Assembly: GCF_015709455.1 (NCBI RefSeq)
Contig: NZ_JADNQW010000005.1
Span: 1-64,000, forward strand
Origin: Methylosinus sp. H3A
GTDB lineage: Bacteria > Pseudomonadota > Alphaproteobacteria > Rhizobiales > Beijerinckiaceae
Length of the DNA stretch: 64,000 nucleotides
Direction of reading: 5' to 3'
The notes beneath the pieces were generated by a model. The model saw only the letters and a program-made list of their open reading frames with translations. It made no database searches and was not told the origin of the DNA. The position numbers and the translations under genes were made by a program. Below, one piece after another: positions 54,859 through 63,216 of this stretch (positions within the stretch are counted from its first letter, which is position 1; every line of letters starts with the position of its first letter).

Positions 54859-55305
54859 ATGGCAGGGATGCGTTTCCGATCGCTGGCGAAGGCTTTCGGT
54901 CTTGTGATCTTTCTGGCGTCGCAGCCGGCCGATGCGAGCGGCAGGCTGCCAGTCCCGCCATCTTCGCAAACGCTCGCGTCGCATCGAGCATGCGTCGAGG
55001 AACTCGAGCGCCAATATGCCGAGGAACAGCAACGCGTCGTCAAGAAGACTCTCGATGCCGACGGCTCCGACCATGAGACGTCGCTGGAAACAGCGGGCAT
55101 AGAGCGGACGGAGACCGACAGCGCCCGTTATCAGGCGACCGTATGGCATCACCATGGGCGCGTTCGGACAGATCTCGAACAGATCGAAACGAGCCACAGC
55201 TTCGAGACCCGCCTGCGGGAATGCAAAGGCGCGACGCTCCACATCAGTGGCGAGACGGGCTACACTTTAAGCACATTCGAGCCGTGGAAGAAGTCCGCGC
55301 CATGA
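54859..55305 (+). CDS. Exported protein of unknown function
   Basis: 148 residues. Signal-like N-terminus AKAFGLVIFLASQPADAS, then a helix rich in Glu/Gln (HRACVEELERQYAEEQQRVVKK) with one Cys, and a second Cys at LRECKGATLH, so a single disulfide is possible. Internal ATG at 54868 is an alternative start. Stop overlaps the ankyrin gene start. Confidence 0.6.
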   Translation: MAGMRFRSLAKAFGLVIFLASQPADASGRLPVPPSSQTLASHRACVEELERQYAEEQQRVVKKTLDADGSDHETSLETAGIERTETDSARYQATVWHHHGRVRTDLEQIETSHSFETRLRECKGATLHISGETGYTLSTFEPWKKSAP

Positions 55306-56054
55306 ACTGGGCGAAGCGATCGGCCAGGCTTTCTCGCCGGAATTTTCTCTTGGGTGCAATTAGCCTGCTCCAGTTCTTATTGCCGAAGCCGAGCGGAGCC
55401 GAGCCGAGCTCTCGCGAGATATTCTTCGGCCCTAAGGTCGTCGCGCTGCTCGACGCAGCCATGCAGGGGGACAGCAAGCGCGCCGCAGAGCTCGTGGCCG
55501 CGGGCGCCGATGTGCGAGCGAGAGGTGACAGAAACGTCACGCTGTTGCAATGGGCTATGCTCAACAAAAGCCATATCGCCTTCCAAGCGCTGCTGAATGT
55601 CGGCGCCGACCCTGCGCAGCCCGGAATCGACGGCGATACGACGATTCACTTTGCCGCCAAAGCGAACGATCCGGCATATCTGCGCCTGCTGCTGACGCGC
55701 CGCATCGAGGTCGACGCCCGCAATGAGTTGACCGGCAGGACGCCTTTGATGGCGGCCTTGATGTGGGAGCGGGAGCAACAGTTCGAAATGTTGCTCGCCG
55801 CCGGAGCGCGTTTGAATCATTCCGACAACATGGGCAATACAATTCTGCACGTCGCGGCGCAGATCGGCGATCCGGCACGGGTCCTGAGAATCTTGCAGCG
55901 AGGAGCCCCGGCCGCGGCACGCAATCGGCAGGGCAAGACTTTCCAGCCTTATCTCTTCATGACGCAGGAGCGTCTGCTCACCGCAGAGGCGCGGCGCGCG
56001 CGGCAGGCGGTCGCCGAGTGGCTAGCACAGAACGGCGTTCCGCTCGAACAGTGA
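55302..56054 (+). CDS. Tat-exported ankyrin-repeat protein
   Basis: 250 residues. The N-terminus RLSRRNFLLGAISLLQFLLPKPSGAEP is a twin-arginine signal (S-R-R-N-F-L) so it should leave the cytoplasm folded. About five ankyrin repeats follow (LLDAAMQGDSKRAAELVAAGADVRARG, TLLQWAMLNKSHIAFQALLNVGADP, TTIHFAAKANDPAYLRLLLTR, TPLMAALMWEREQQFEMLLAAGARL, TILHVAAQIGDPARVLRILQRGA). Protein-binding, target unknown. Coupled by ATGA to the previous exported gene. Confidence 0.82.
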   Translation: MNWAKRSARLSRRNFLLGAISLLQFLLPKPSGAEPSSREIFFGPKVVALLDAAMQGDSKRAAELVAAGADVRARGDRNVTLLQWAMLNKSHIAFQALLNVGADPAQPGIDGDTTIHFAAKANDPAYLRLLLTRRIEVDARNELTGRTPLMAALMWEREQQFEMLLAAGARLNHSDNMGNTILHVAAQIGDPARVLRILQRGAPAAARNRQGKTFQPYLFMTQERLLTAEARRARQAVAEWLAQNGVPLEQ

Positions 56055-56092
56055 GCACGGTCCTAAGGAAGTCGGCCGAGAAGGCGCTCACG

Positions 56093-56869
56093 CTATGCCC
56101 GCGTGAGCCTCGCGCGGATCGACGGCGCATAGGTTCGCCCCACGCGCACTTCCGAACCATCGCTCAAAACCGCGATCAGCGCCGCGAAAGGCGCCTGCTT
56201 GATACGCGTGATGGCGCTGCGGCGCACAATCGCTCCGCGATGGATACGCAGGAACTCTTCACCGTCGAGACGGCGTTCGAGCGAGGACAGGCTCTCCTGA
56301 AAGAGATAGTCCGCGCCGACGACATGAATACGCACATAATCGCGTTCCGCCTGAAAGCGGATCACATTGGCCAGCGTGACGCGCAAGTATTCGCCTTGCG
56401 CCTTCACCCAGAACTCGGTCGGCTTTTTCGGCTGTTCGGTCAAAGCGCGCTTCAGGGAAGCGATCGTTTCCTGCAATTCGGCGACTCGGTCCGCCTGAAG
56501 GCGCGCGCCCGCGGCGATCCGCGCGCGCTCCAGGGCGCGAGCGAAGCGCCCCGGCTCGATCGGCTTGGTGACGTAGTCGACGGCATTGGCCTCGAAGGCG
56601 CGTAGGGCGTGATGGTCGAATGCGGTGACGAAAACGACCACCGGCGGCTCCGGTCCGAAGCTTTCCAGAACATCGAAGCCGCTACCGCCCGGCATTTGAA
56701 TGTCGAGCAGAAGAATGTCGGGCCGAGATTGTTCCGCCGCGCGACGAGCCTCCCTGGCGTCGGCGGCTTCGTCGATCCGCCCGACCCATTCCATCTTCGC
56801 GAGCAGACGCAAGAGCCTGCGGCGCGCGAGCGGCTCATCGTCGACGACGAGAATCGTGAGCTCGCTCAT
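56093..56869 (-). CDS. LytTR-type response regulator
   Basis: 258 residues. Receiver domain (1-120) with VVDDEP and phospho-Asp56 in DILLLDIQMPG, KPIEPGRF Lys; output LytTR domain (about 155-255: FWVKAQGEYLRVTLANVIRFQAERDYVRIHV, FLRIHRGAIVRRSAI). Partner of the histidine kinase whose stop overlaps its ATG by 4 bp. Target promoters are not known; the exported-protein genes on either side are candidates. Confidence 0.93.
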   Translation of the reverse strand: MSELTILVVDDEPLARRRLLRLLAKMEWVGRIDEAADAREARRAAEQSRPDILLLDIQMPGGSGFDVLESFGPEPPVVVFVTAFDHHALRAFEANAVDYVTKPIEPGRFARALERARIAAGARLQADRVAELQETIASLKRALTEQPKKPTEFWVKAQGEYLRVTLANVIRFQAERDYVRIHVVGADYLFQESLSSLERRLDGEEFLRIHRGAIVRRSAITRIKQAPFAALIAVLSDGSEVRVGRTYAPSIRARLTRA

Positions 56870-57975
56870 GCGAGCCGCCACGGGAGCTCGATGAACGCGC
56901 GGTAGCGGCCGGGCGCGACCGGGCCGGATGAAAACGAGCTGTCGCCTTGAAAGCGGGCGTGCAGACGTTCCGCGACGTTGCGCAATCCGACTCCCATGCC
57001 GGCAGGCTTCTTGCCGTCATCCTCCATCGGCATGTCGTTCTCGACCGTGACCCGAAGCCGGTTTGCCTCACGGCGCGCGCGCAGCGCGATCTCGACCTTG
57101 CCGACAGTGGCGCCGACGCCGTGCTTGATGGCATTCTCGATCAGCGGCTGCAGGATCAGGCTCGGCACAAGGGCGCTGCGCACATCGTCGGGCATGTCGA
57201 TGCTGAACGCCATCCGGTCGGAAAAGCGTTCACGCTCTATCTGCAGATATTCCTCCTGAAGAGCCAGCTCATCCGCCAAGGACACGTCATGCATGGGATC
57301 GAGCGACAAGGTCGCGCGCAGGAATGTCGAGAGCGACAGGACCATGCGCTCGGCGCGGGTGGCCGATCCCTCCTCGATCAGGCCGGCGATCGAGTTCAGC
57401 GTGTTGAAGAGAAAATGCGGATTTACCTGGTACCGCAACGCGCGCATTTGCGCCGACAGCGCTTCCTCACGGGCAGCGGCTAGCCGACGTCCGCGGTCAT
57501 GGAGTTCGAAACTGAAGATGAGGCTGACGAACAGACAGGACCAGCCAAAAAACAACGCCGCACCTAAGGCTGTGTCGTTGATGAAACTATTCCAGTCGTG
57601 AGCTGCCAGTTGTGGCAAAGGGTAGACAGTTTGAGCGGCATAGCCCAATGCAGCCCAAACCGGCGCCGCTGCTAGGGAGATCAAGAAGGAGGATACGACG
57701 AAAATCGGCAGGGAGCTTTCCGATGGCCCGCGACGGCTCGCCCACCTATCTAAGCAAAACAAAATATACGAAATTCCAGCTGTAATAAGCCATCCGGACC
57801 CATATCGAAGAATTTTTTCTGCAATATATGCGACGCGCTGGGTGTAGTCTACAGATTCTGTTGTTTTAAGAATCCAAAGAACAACTGATGAAAGGAACGC
57901 GCCACCCCAATAGATCAGGCCGAAACGAATTGTGGCCTGACGGATGGCGCATGCGTTGGACGATCGCTTCATCAT
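56866..57975 (-). CDS. LytS/AlgZ-type sensor histidine kinase
   Basis: 369 residues. Four membrane helices in the first ~155 residues, then a His_kinase domain (PF06580-type) with phospho-His187 in YQVNPHFLFNTLNSIAGLI and N-box LILQPLIENAIKHGV, and the G-box AGMGVGLRNVAERL. Forms a classic operon with the LytTR regulator. Signal sensed unknown. GTG/ATG start MMKRSSN; the second Met is equally possible. Confidence 0.92.
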   Translation of the reverse strand: MMKRSSNACAIRQATIRFGLIYWGGAFLSSVVLWILKTTESVDYTQRVAYIAEKILRYGSGWLITAGISYILFCLDRWASRRGPSESSLPIFVVSSFLISLAAAPVWAALGYAAQTVYPLPQLAAHDWNSFINDTALGAALFFGWSCLFVSLIFSFELHDRGRRLAAAREEALSAQMRALRYQVNPHFLFNTLNSIAGLIEEGSATRAERMVLSLSTFLRATLSLDPMHDVSLADELALQEEYLQIERERFSDRMAFSIDMPDDVRSALVPSLILQPLIENAIKHGVGATVGKVEIALRARREANRLRVTVENDMPMEDDGKKPAGMGVGLRNVAERLHARFQGDSSFSSGPVAPGRYRAFIELPWRLA

Positions 57976-58139
57976 CCTTCATTTCCTCTTCAGATTTACC
58001 CACGGCGACTTCCGTTCACCGACTCGTGGCGCCATCCGCAGCGCTTCCGCAAAGCCGTGCCGTTCGTCCCTCCACAGTCGCCATTCGCAGATTCTCGCCG
58101 CCGCTCGTCGCCGCGCTCGCGCTCGTCGCCGGAAGTCGA

Positions 58140-58679
58140 ATGAACCCGCGCTCCAGCGATGCTACGGAGCTGGGAAAGGGACCACGCGGAAGTTTCAGCA
58201 TGGACAAATACGACATTTCGGACATCGCGCCAAACCTTCGGGACAGAGGGCATTCAGGAGGCCGCTCGATGATCGAGCACAGTGCGACCGCGAGCGTCGT
58301 CTTGTTCGCGGTGCGGACCAAAGACGCGGACGATATTCTCGCTCGGGTGCGTCACATGCTGCCGGAGGGCAGCGTGCTGTATGCGCGGCGCGAAGCGGCC
58401 GGCGCGCGCGACTTGTCCCTCACACACAGGCTGTCCACGCTGACGGCGCGACAACACGACATTCTGCGGCTCTTGATGCATGACCTGTCGAACAAGGAGA
58501 TCGGCCGGCGCTTGAAACTGTCGCATTTCACGGTACGCAATCATGTCTCGCAACTGTTGAGACAGTTGAACGTCCCCTCGCGCAAGGCAGTCGTCGCCTT
58601 GCTGAACGACAGCCTCTCCGTCGATGCGCATGTCCTGCCCCTTTCTGATAGACGTGTTCATAGCCCCGAGGCGTCATAG
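58140..58679 (+). CDS. LuxR-type HTH regulator
   Basis: 179 residues from ATG 58140 (GGAAG upstream); starts further upstream or at 58200 (MDKYDIS) are possible. C-terminal LuxR/GerE HTH: LTARQHDILRLLMHDLSNKEIGRRLKLSHFTVRNHVSQLLRQLNV. The N-terminal ~100 residues (SVVLFAVRTKDADDILARVRHML) look like a reduced receiver-like domain without a phospho-Asp. Divergent from the sensor kinase, upstream of the duplicated exported genes. Confidence 0.8.
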   Translation: MNPRSSDATELGKGPRGSFSMDKYDISDIAPNLRDRGHSGGRSMIEHSATASVVLFAVRTKDADDILARVRHMLPEGSVLYARREAAGARDLSLTHRLSTLTARQHDILRLLMHDLSNKEIGRRLKLSHFTVRNHVSQLLRQLNVPSRKAVVALLNDSLSVDAHVLPLSDRRVHSPEAS

Positions 58680-58802
58680 CATATTATTTGCCGCGTCTCT
58701 GTCAGCGGCAACGCGCGCATTGTACCGGTGCGTCGGCGTGATTGATTTCGCGAGGATCGGATGGCTCCATGCCTTATCCGAAGATCCGGGATTTCAAAAA
58801 TT

Positions 58803-59261
58803 ATGAGAAATATTTGCGCCCTGCCCATCCTGCTCCTCGCCTTCGGTTCGGCGTCTGCGCAGGATTCGAGAGAAGCGCTCCAAAATTGGATCGGCGATCC
58901 GAGTCATGGAAGCTTCCAGGGGATGATCCCCCTGAGCGGCAAGAAGCACGGAGACTATCATCGCGGCTATCGCTGCCCGAGCTACGAAGCGGCGACTTTC
59001 GTCGTTTCTATCGTCGAGAAGGCCCATCTGCACGAGAAAAAGCCGAAAATGTTGCGCGCCACGCTTTTGCGCTCGCTCGCCGGACAAGCCTGCGAACCCG
59101 CGGCCGCCGGACAATACCGGCCGCTCCAGCTCGGCAACGTCTCGCAAATCGATAACGGGCCGGAGGCGGGCGAGGAATGGACCGCCCTACGTGTCCAGGC
59201 GCCGGATGGAGCGGAGATTGGACTCGTTTACGACGCGAGCATCTACGGGATCGATGACTGA
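58803..59261 (+). CDS. Exported protein of unknown function
   Basis: 152 residues. Signal peptide MRNICALPILLLAFGSASA; mature part begins QDSREALQNWIGDPSHGSFQGMIPLSGKKHG and has Cys in RCPSYEA and QACEPAA. Beta-rich end GAEIGLVYDASIYGI. No family recognised. Overlaps the next gene by 8 bp. Confidence 0.62.
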   Translation: MRNICALPILLLAFGSASAQDSREALQNWIGDPSHGSFQGMIPLSGKKHGDYHRGYRCPSYEAATFVVSIVEKAHLHEKKPKMLRATLLRSLAGQACEPAAAGQYRPLQLGNVSQIDNGPEAGEEWTALRVQAPDGAEIGLVYDASIYGIDD

Positions 59262-59616
59262 AGCGCATGTGGAAATGGTGACCGCGATGATCGACTTCCC
59301 CGGCTGGAGCCGGCATAGGCTGGCTTGGCGCTATGGACTGGCGCTCGTCGCGATCACTTTCTTCGCCTTCTTGCCGCTGCTCTCTCTCTTCGCCGCGAGC
59401 CTCGTCGCGAGCGCCAACAGCTGCGCGCTTGATGAAGGCAATCCGCACCCCTGCCTCATCCTCGGTTCGGACGTGGGACAGACCCTCTACAATATGGCGG
59501 TCGGCGGCTGGCTGATGATCTTCACCCTACCCATCGGCGCCGGATTGTTCGTCTTGTGGCTGCTGGTCCTCGTGGTTCACTCATGGCGGCGACGTAAGCG
59601 GCCATCGTTCGACTGA
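59254..59616 (+). CDS. Two-helix membrane protein
   Basis: 120 residues. Helices YGLALVAITFFAFLPLLSLFAASLV and GGWLMIFTLPIGAGLFVLWLLVLVVH flank a short extracytoplasmic loop with two Cys (NSCALDEGNPHPCLI). Start MTEAHVEM chosen as it keeps a short overlap with the upstream gene. Function unknown. Confidence 0.62.
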   Translation: MTEAHVEMVTAMIDFPGWSRHRLAWRYGLALVAITFFAFLPLLSLFAASLVASANSCALDEGNPHPCLILGSDVGQTLYNMAVGGWLMIFTLPIGAGLFVLWLLVLVVHSWRRRKRPSFD

Positions 59617-59623
59617 ACCGGCT

Positions 59624-60480
59624 GACACGGCGATGAATTTCCCCGCCACGCCGCCGTTCTCCTTTGCTCATCGGGCGAACGCTATCCGCTCACTCATTCT
59701 TCGAGGTCGCGAAATGTCCAGAAAGACGCCTTCCCTGCCAGTCGGCGCCGGTTCTCGCCTAGTCACCGTCCTCGCGCTCGCATCGCTTCCCGCATTGGCC
59801 GCGTCGCCAGGTCCGTTCAGAGCCGTCGATCGCGACTCTCCGTCGAATTATTGGATCGAGGACCGTAGCTGGGGCGGCGGCGCTCGCTTTGTGTTGAATC
59901 TGAAACAGAGCCTAGCAGCGGACGCGGCACACCGAGATTTTCTCGCCGGAACCGAATTCGAAACAAAAGTCCGGGCGCCGTCCCTGAAGTTTCTCGCGGG
60001 AGGCGACCCTGAATTTACGTTTGGTTGCGTCGACCGGGATCCGGCGAAGAGCTACTGGCGCTTTCGCGTGGGAATCACGCCGCCCGGATCTGGCATCACG
60101 AGCAAGGACGAGATCGCGTATGAGAAGGGCATAAAATATTACTTCGGCGCGCCGGGAATGCTCGTTCTCCTGGGCGAGGCGGACAAGGAGATAAAGCGCA
60201 TTGCGCTTGCGCCGAGCGACGACGCGCTCGAAACCGCCGCTCTGACGCAAGACGATGTCCAAGCCATCCTGAACGCGTCCGTGATCCGCGCCAAGACGCC
60301 GCGGATTTTTTTCGAATCTGGAACCTCGGCGCTGAAAGCGATGATCGACGGTAATCCGAAGCTTCCCTGCGCCGCGCGGTGAGCTCGTGTGTCGATCGGC
60401 ATCCCCCCTCTCTCTGGAAAGTCAGGGGCGTAAAATGTCAGAAGCAAAGCGCACGGCGTCGCCAGAGCGTGTGTCGTCAC
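59624..60480 (+). repeat. Tandem duplication, copy 1
   Basis: Starts at GACACGGCGATGA and includes leader, gene and the beginning of the next paralogue (to the stub at 60435). Matches copy 2 over its whole length, with small indels; offset about 870-913 bp. Confidence 0.75.
59714..60382 (+). CDS. Exported protein, duplicated family, copy A1
   Basis: 222 residues. Signal peptide MSRKTPSLPVGAGSRLVTVLALASLPALAA; mature part has YWIEDRSWGGGARFVLNL, FTFGCVDRDPAKSYWRFRVG, KYYFGAPGMLVLLGEADKEIKR and a single C-terminal Cys in KLPCAAR, so the two Cys may pair. Compared with copy A2 it has about 17 extra residues before APSLKFL. Unknown function. Confidence 0.7.
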   Translation: MSRKTPSLPVGAGSRLVTVLALASLPALAASPGPFRAVDRDSPSNYWIEDRSWGGGARFVLNLKQSLAADAAHRDFLAGTEFETKVRAPSLKFLAGGDPEFTFGCVDRDPAKSYWRFRVGITPPGSGITSKDEIAYEKGIKYYFGAPGMLVLLGEADKEIKRIALAPSDDALETAALTQDDVQAILNASVIRAKTPRIFFESGTSALKAMIDGNPKLPCAAR

Positions 60481-60485
60481 GATCA
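60435..60485 (+). pseudogene. 5' stub of the third paralogue between A1 and A2
   Basis: ATGTCAGAAGCAAAGCGC matches the first codons of the 61305 gene (MSEA-x-R), with the same upstream GTCAGGG leader, then diverges. It is a duplication by-product; in-frame read-through to A2 is possible. Confidence 0.6.
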
Positions 60486-60536
60486 CAGGGCTCGGAGTCT
60501 CGCATCGCTCTCGGTAGAGGCCGCCCCTCGGCGGCC

Positions 60537-61340
60537 GACACGGCGATGAGTCCACCCGCCACGCCGCCGTTCTCTTTTGCTCATCGGGCGAACACTATCC
60601 GCTCTCTCATTCATCGAGGTCACAAAATGCCCAGAAAGACGCCTTCCATGCCAATCGGCGCCAACTCCCTCCTCGCAACCATGGTCGCTCTTCAAATGCT
60701 CGTGGCGCTTCCCGCGATGGCCGCCTCTCCGGCGCCGCTCAGAGCCGTCGATCGCAATCCTCGGGCGAATTGGATCGAGGCCTTTGACTGGGGCGGCGGC
60801 GCTCGCTTTGTGTTCGATCTGAAACAAAGCCAGGAAGCGGGCGCGCCTTCCCTGAATTTTCTCGCCGGAGGAGCGCCGGAATTTTCTTTTGGTTGCGCCG
60901 ACCAGGATCCGACAAAGAGCTACTGGCGCTTCCGCGTGGGAGCCACACCGCCCGGATCGGGCATCACGAGCAGGGACGAGATCGCCCACGAGAAAGGCAT
61001 GAAATATTACTTCGGCGCGCCGGGGATGCTCGTTCTCCTGGACGAGGTGGACAAGGAGATAAGGCGCACTCTGCTTACGCCGAGGAACGGCGCGCTCGAA
61101 ACCGCTGCTCTGACGCAAGACGATGTCCAAGCTATCCTGAACGCATCGGCGATCCGCGCCGAAACGCCGCGGATTTTTTTCGAATCCGCAACGTCGGCGC
61201 TGAAAGCGACGATCGACGGCAATTCGAAGCTTCCCTGCGCGACGCGGTGAGCTCGCGTGTCGATCGGCATCCGCTCCTTCTCTCTCAAAGGTCAGGGTCA
61301 GAAAATGTCAGAAGCAGAGCGCGCCGCGCGCCGCGTCGCC
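60537..61340 (+). repeat. Tandem duplication, copy 2
   Basis: Second copy of the same ~0.9 kb unit, from the GACACGGCGATGA box through the A2 gene into the first codons of the 61305 gene. Confidence 0.75.
60627..61250 (+). CDS. Exported protein, duplicated family, copy A2
   Basis: 207 residues. Signal peptide MPRKTPSMPIGANSLLATMVALQMLVALPAMAA; the mature part carries NWIEAFDWGGGARFVFDL, FSFGCADQDPTKSYWRFRVG, KYYFGAPGMLVLLDEVDKEIRR and KLPCATR, nearly identical to A1 in the second half. Function unknown; conservation across copies suggests selection on the YYFGAPG and WRFRVG blocks. Confidence 0.7.
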   Translation: MPRKTPSMPIGANSLLATMVALQMLVALPAMAASPAPLRAVDRNPRANWIEAFDWGGGARFVFDLKQSQEAGAPSLNFLAGGAPEFSFGCADQDPTKSYWRFRVGATPPGSGITSRDEIAHEKGMKYYFGAPGMLVLLDEVDKEIRRTLLTPRNGALETAALTQDDVQAILNASAIRAETPRIFFESATSALKATIDGNSKLPCATR

Positions 61341-61910
61341 CAAGCGCTCGTCGTCACCATCGCAGTTCCGTGGATTCTCGCGTCGCTGCCCGTCGAAGCC
61401 GCTCCTCGGGAGAAACTCGAAGTCATCGACTCGAGCACTCGGTCGGAATGGATTATGGATGATCGCGCCTGGGGTGGCGGCGTCCGTTTCTATTTTCCCA
61501 ATGCGAAACATAAATCCGGCCCGACTGACCTGACGCCCAATTTTGCGCTCGGCTGCGACAGCATCGACCCCGGAAAGAGCGTTTGGCGATTCCTCGTAGA
61601 ACTCGCGCCGCTAGGCTCCGACGCTTCGGGCGAGGAGGAAACCGCCAATATGAAGAACAAGGCGTATTACTTCGGCGCGCCGGGCACGGCCATCCTTTTT
61701 GACGAAATGGACAAGGAGTTTAAGCGCGTTCCCATTCGAGCGACAACCTGGGGCACATTGGAAACCGGGCGTCTGACGCGCGAACAGGTCAAGAGCTTCA
61801 CGGAAGCGTCGCAGATCCGCGTCGAGACGCCAAGGGTCGTCTTCAATACGCGCGCTCTTGGGGCCAGTGGTCTCCACCTGATGCCCAAGCTTCCCTGCGC
61901 CGCGCCGTGA
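61305..61910 (+). CDS. Exported protein, third paralogue of the A1/A2 family
   Basis: 201 residues. Signal-like AQALVVTIAVPWILASLPVEA; then EWIMDDRAWGGGVRFYF, FALGCDSIDPGKSVWRFLVE, KAYYFGAPGTAILFDEMDKEFKR and KLPCAAP, aligned with A1/A2 throughout but more divergent. Older paralogue that fixes the family motifs WGGG-x-RF, GC-x3-DP-x-KS-x-WRF and YYFGAPG. Confidence 0.7.
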   Translation: MSEAERAARRVAQALVVTIAVPWILASLPVEAAPREKLEVIDSSTRSEWIMDDRAWGGGVRFYFPNAKHKSGPTDLTPNFALGCDSIDPGKSVWRFLVELAPLGSDASGEEETANMKNKAYYFGAPGTAILFDEMDKEFKRVPIRATTWGTLETGRLTREQVKSFTEASQIRVETPRVVFNTRALGASGLHLMPKLPCAAP

Positions 61911-61929
61911 GCACGGAAGGAGTATCTCG

Positions 61930-62481
61930 ATGTCGGATAGGCTGAAGCAATTTCTCGTCGTCGTCCTCATGACGGCCTCGCCCGCTTACGCCGCATCGTC
62001 CAGCGTGACTGTGGACGAAAGCGGCGTAGTGGTCGCCGGCGCCTGGGGCGCGCGCAAAGCCTATGCGCCTCTGGATGCGGCCGGTATCTTGCCGGGCTTC
62101 CTCGGCGCCTGGGCCATGCGTCCGGAAATCTGTGGCGAGGCGCAGCGCTCATCCTCGTTCCCGGACCGGACTCCCAACGGATTCGTCTGGATCGCCGCCG
62201 ATCGCATCTTCACCAAATCCGGCCCGTTGGCGGTCGCCGGCGCTTATGTCCGAACGCCGGAGACGATGACGCCGCGAGACGTAGAAGCCGCTCTGGCCGA
62301 GAAGCGCAAAATCGTCCTTTCGTCCGAGAAGGAGCGGAACGCTGGCGAGATGCTCGTCGAACTGCGCCCGCTTCGGCAAAGCGAAAGCCATTTCTATCAG
62401 CTCAGCCTCTCGGACGAGAAGAAAACGCTCGTGATCGAGGAAGCCGGCCGTGAGCGCGTCACATTGAAACTTTGCAAATGA
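61930..62481 (+). CDS. Exported protein of unknown function
   Basis: 183 residues. Signal peptide MSDRLKQFLVVVLMTASPAYA; mature part SSSVTVDESGVVVAGAWGARKAY, a Cys in EICGEAQ and the C-terminal LKLCK. Separate from the A1/A2 family by sequence. Ribosome site GGAAGGAG upstream. Function unknown. Confidence 0.65.
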   Translation: MSDRLKQFLVVVLMTASPAYAASSSVTVDESGVVVAGAWGARKAYAPLDAAGILPGFLGAWAMRPEICGEAQRSSSFPDRTPNGFVWIAADRIFTKSGPLAVAGAYVRTPETMTPRDVEAALAEKRKIVLSSEKERNAGEMLVELRPLRQSESHFYQLSLSDEKKTLVIEEAGRERVTLKLCK

Positions 62482-62645
62482 ACCGTCTCATGCCCAAGAC
62501 GACGGGAGAATTTCGGAGGGTCGCGCCTCGCTTCTCGGAGCGGGACAATATCCGCCACTGCGCCCATACGCGCCGGCTGACGGAAGCGGCTGGCTGAATC
62601 GGATAGAGGCCGGCCGCAGCGTGCAAGCGCCCGCGCCGGCGTTTC

Positions 62646-63164
62646 TCATTGCCGGCCCGCCCAGCGAAACGCCAGCACCGCGGCCGTTTCCTTCGGAGGC
62701 GCATCTTCCTCGCCGCTCAAGGCGTAACTTATGGGGACCTCGATATCGAATGGCGGCTCGGGCGCCGCCTCGGGAGAAAGAGCGATGGGAATTCGGTAGG
62801 TCTGCCGTCCGTCGGCGTCGAGCTTGACGTCCCAACCCTTCGAAGCGCTCGTGGCGCCGCCTCCCGGGACACAGCGCTTCGCCACGAACCTGCGGGCCCT
62901 GGCGTCGGACAGATACGCGGATCGCTCGCAGGTCCAGGGATCGATGCGGATCAGCGCCGTCTCCACCTGCGAGATCGCGCCGGAAGCGAACTCGATCTCG
63001 AGCCATTCGACTCCCTTGCCGGGGACCTCATGGACATCGACCAGTCGCGCCGTGAAATGCGGCATGCGTACGGTATCGCGCCCGGCCGCCATAACGTCCC
63101 CGGCCGCGAGGCGGAGGACGCCGACGACAAAGGAGCATAGAAAAAGTTTTCGTCTCGACATCAT
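62646..63164 (-). CDS. Exported protein of unknown function
   Basis: 172 residues. Signal peptide MMSRRKLFLCSFVVGVLRLAAGDVMAA; mature Ig- or lipocalin-like beta-rich part with TALIRIDPWTCERSAYLSD and FVAKRCVPGGGATS (Cys pair). The upstream in-frame extension to 63287 is shadow. First Met of the MM pair used; the second is equally possible. Confidence 0.62.
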   Translation of the reverse strand: MMSRRKLFLCSFVVGVLRLAAGDVMAAGRDTVRMPHFTARLVDVHEVPGKGVEWLEIEFASGAISQVETALIRIDPWTCERSAYLSDARARRFVAKRCVPGGGATSASKGWDVKLDADGRQTYRIPIALSPEAAPEPPFDIEVPISYALSGEEDAPPKETAAVLAFRWAGRQ

Positions 63165-63216
63165 CCCGTGTCTCCCAACAGTCTTTTCCACTTGTGGCGC
63201 TGCTTCATACGCCGCT

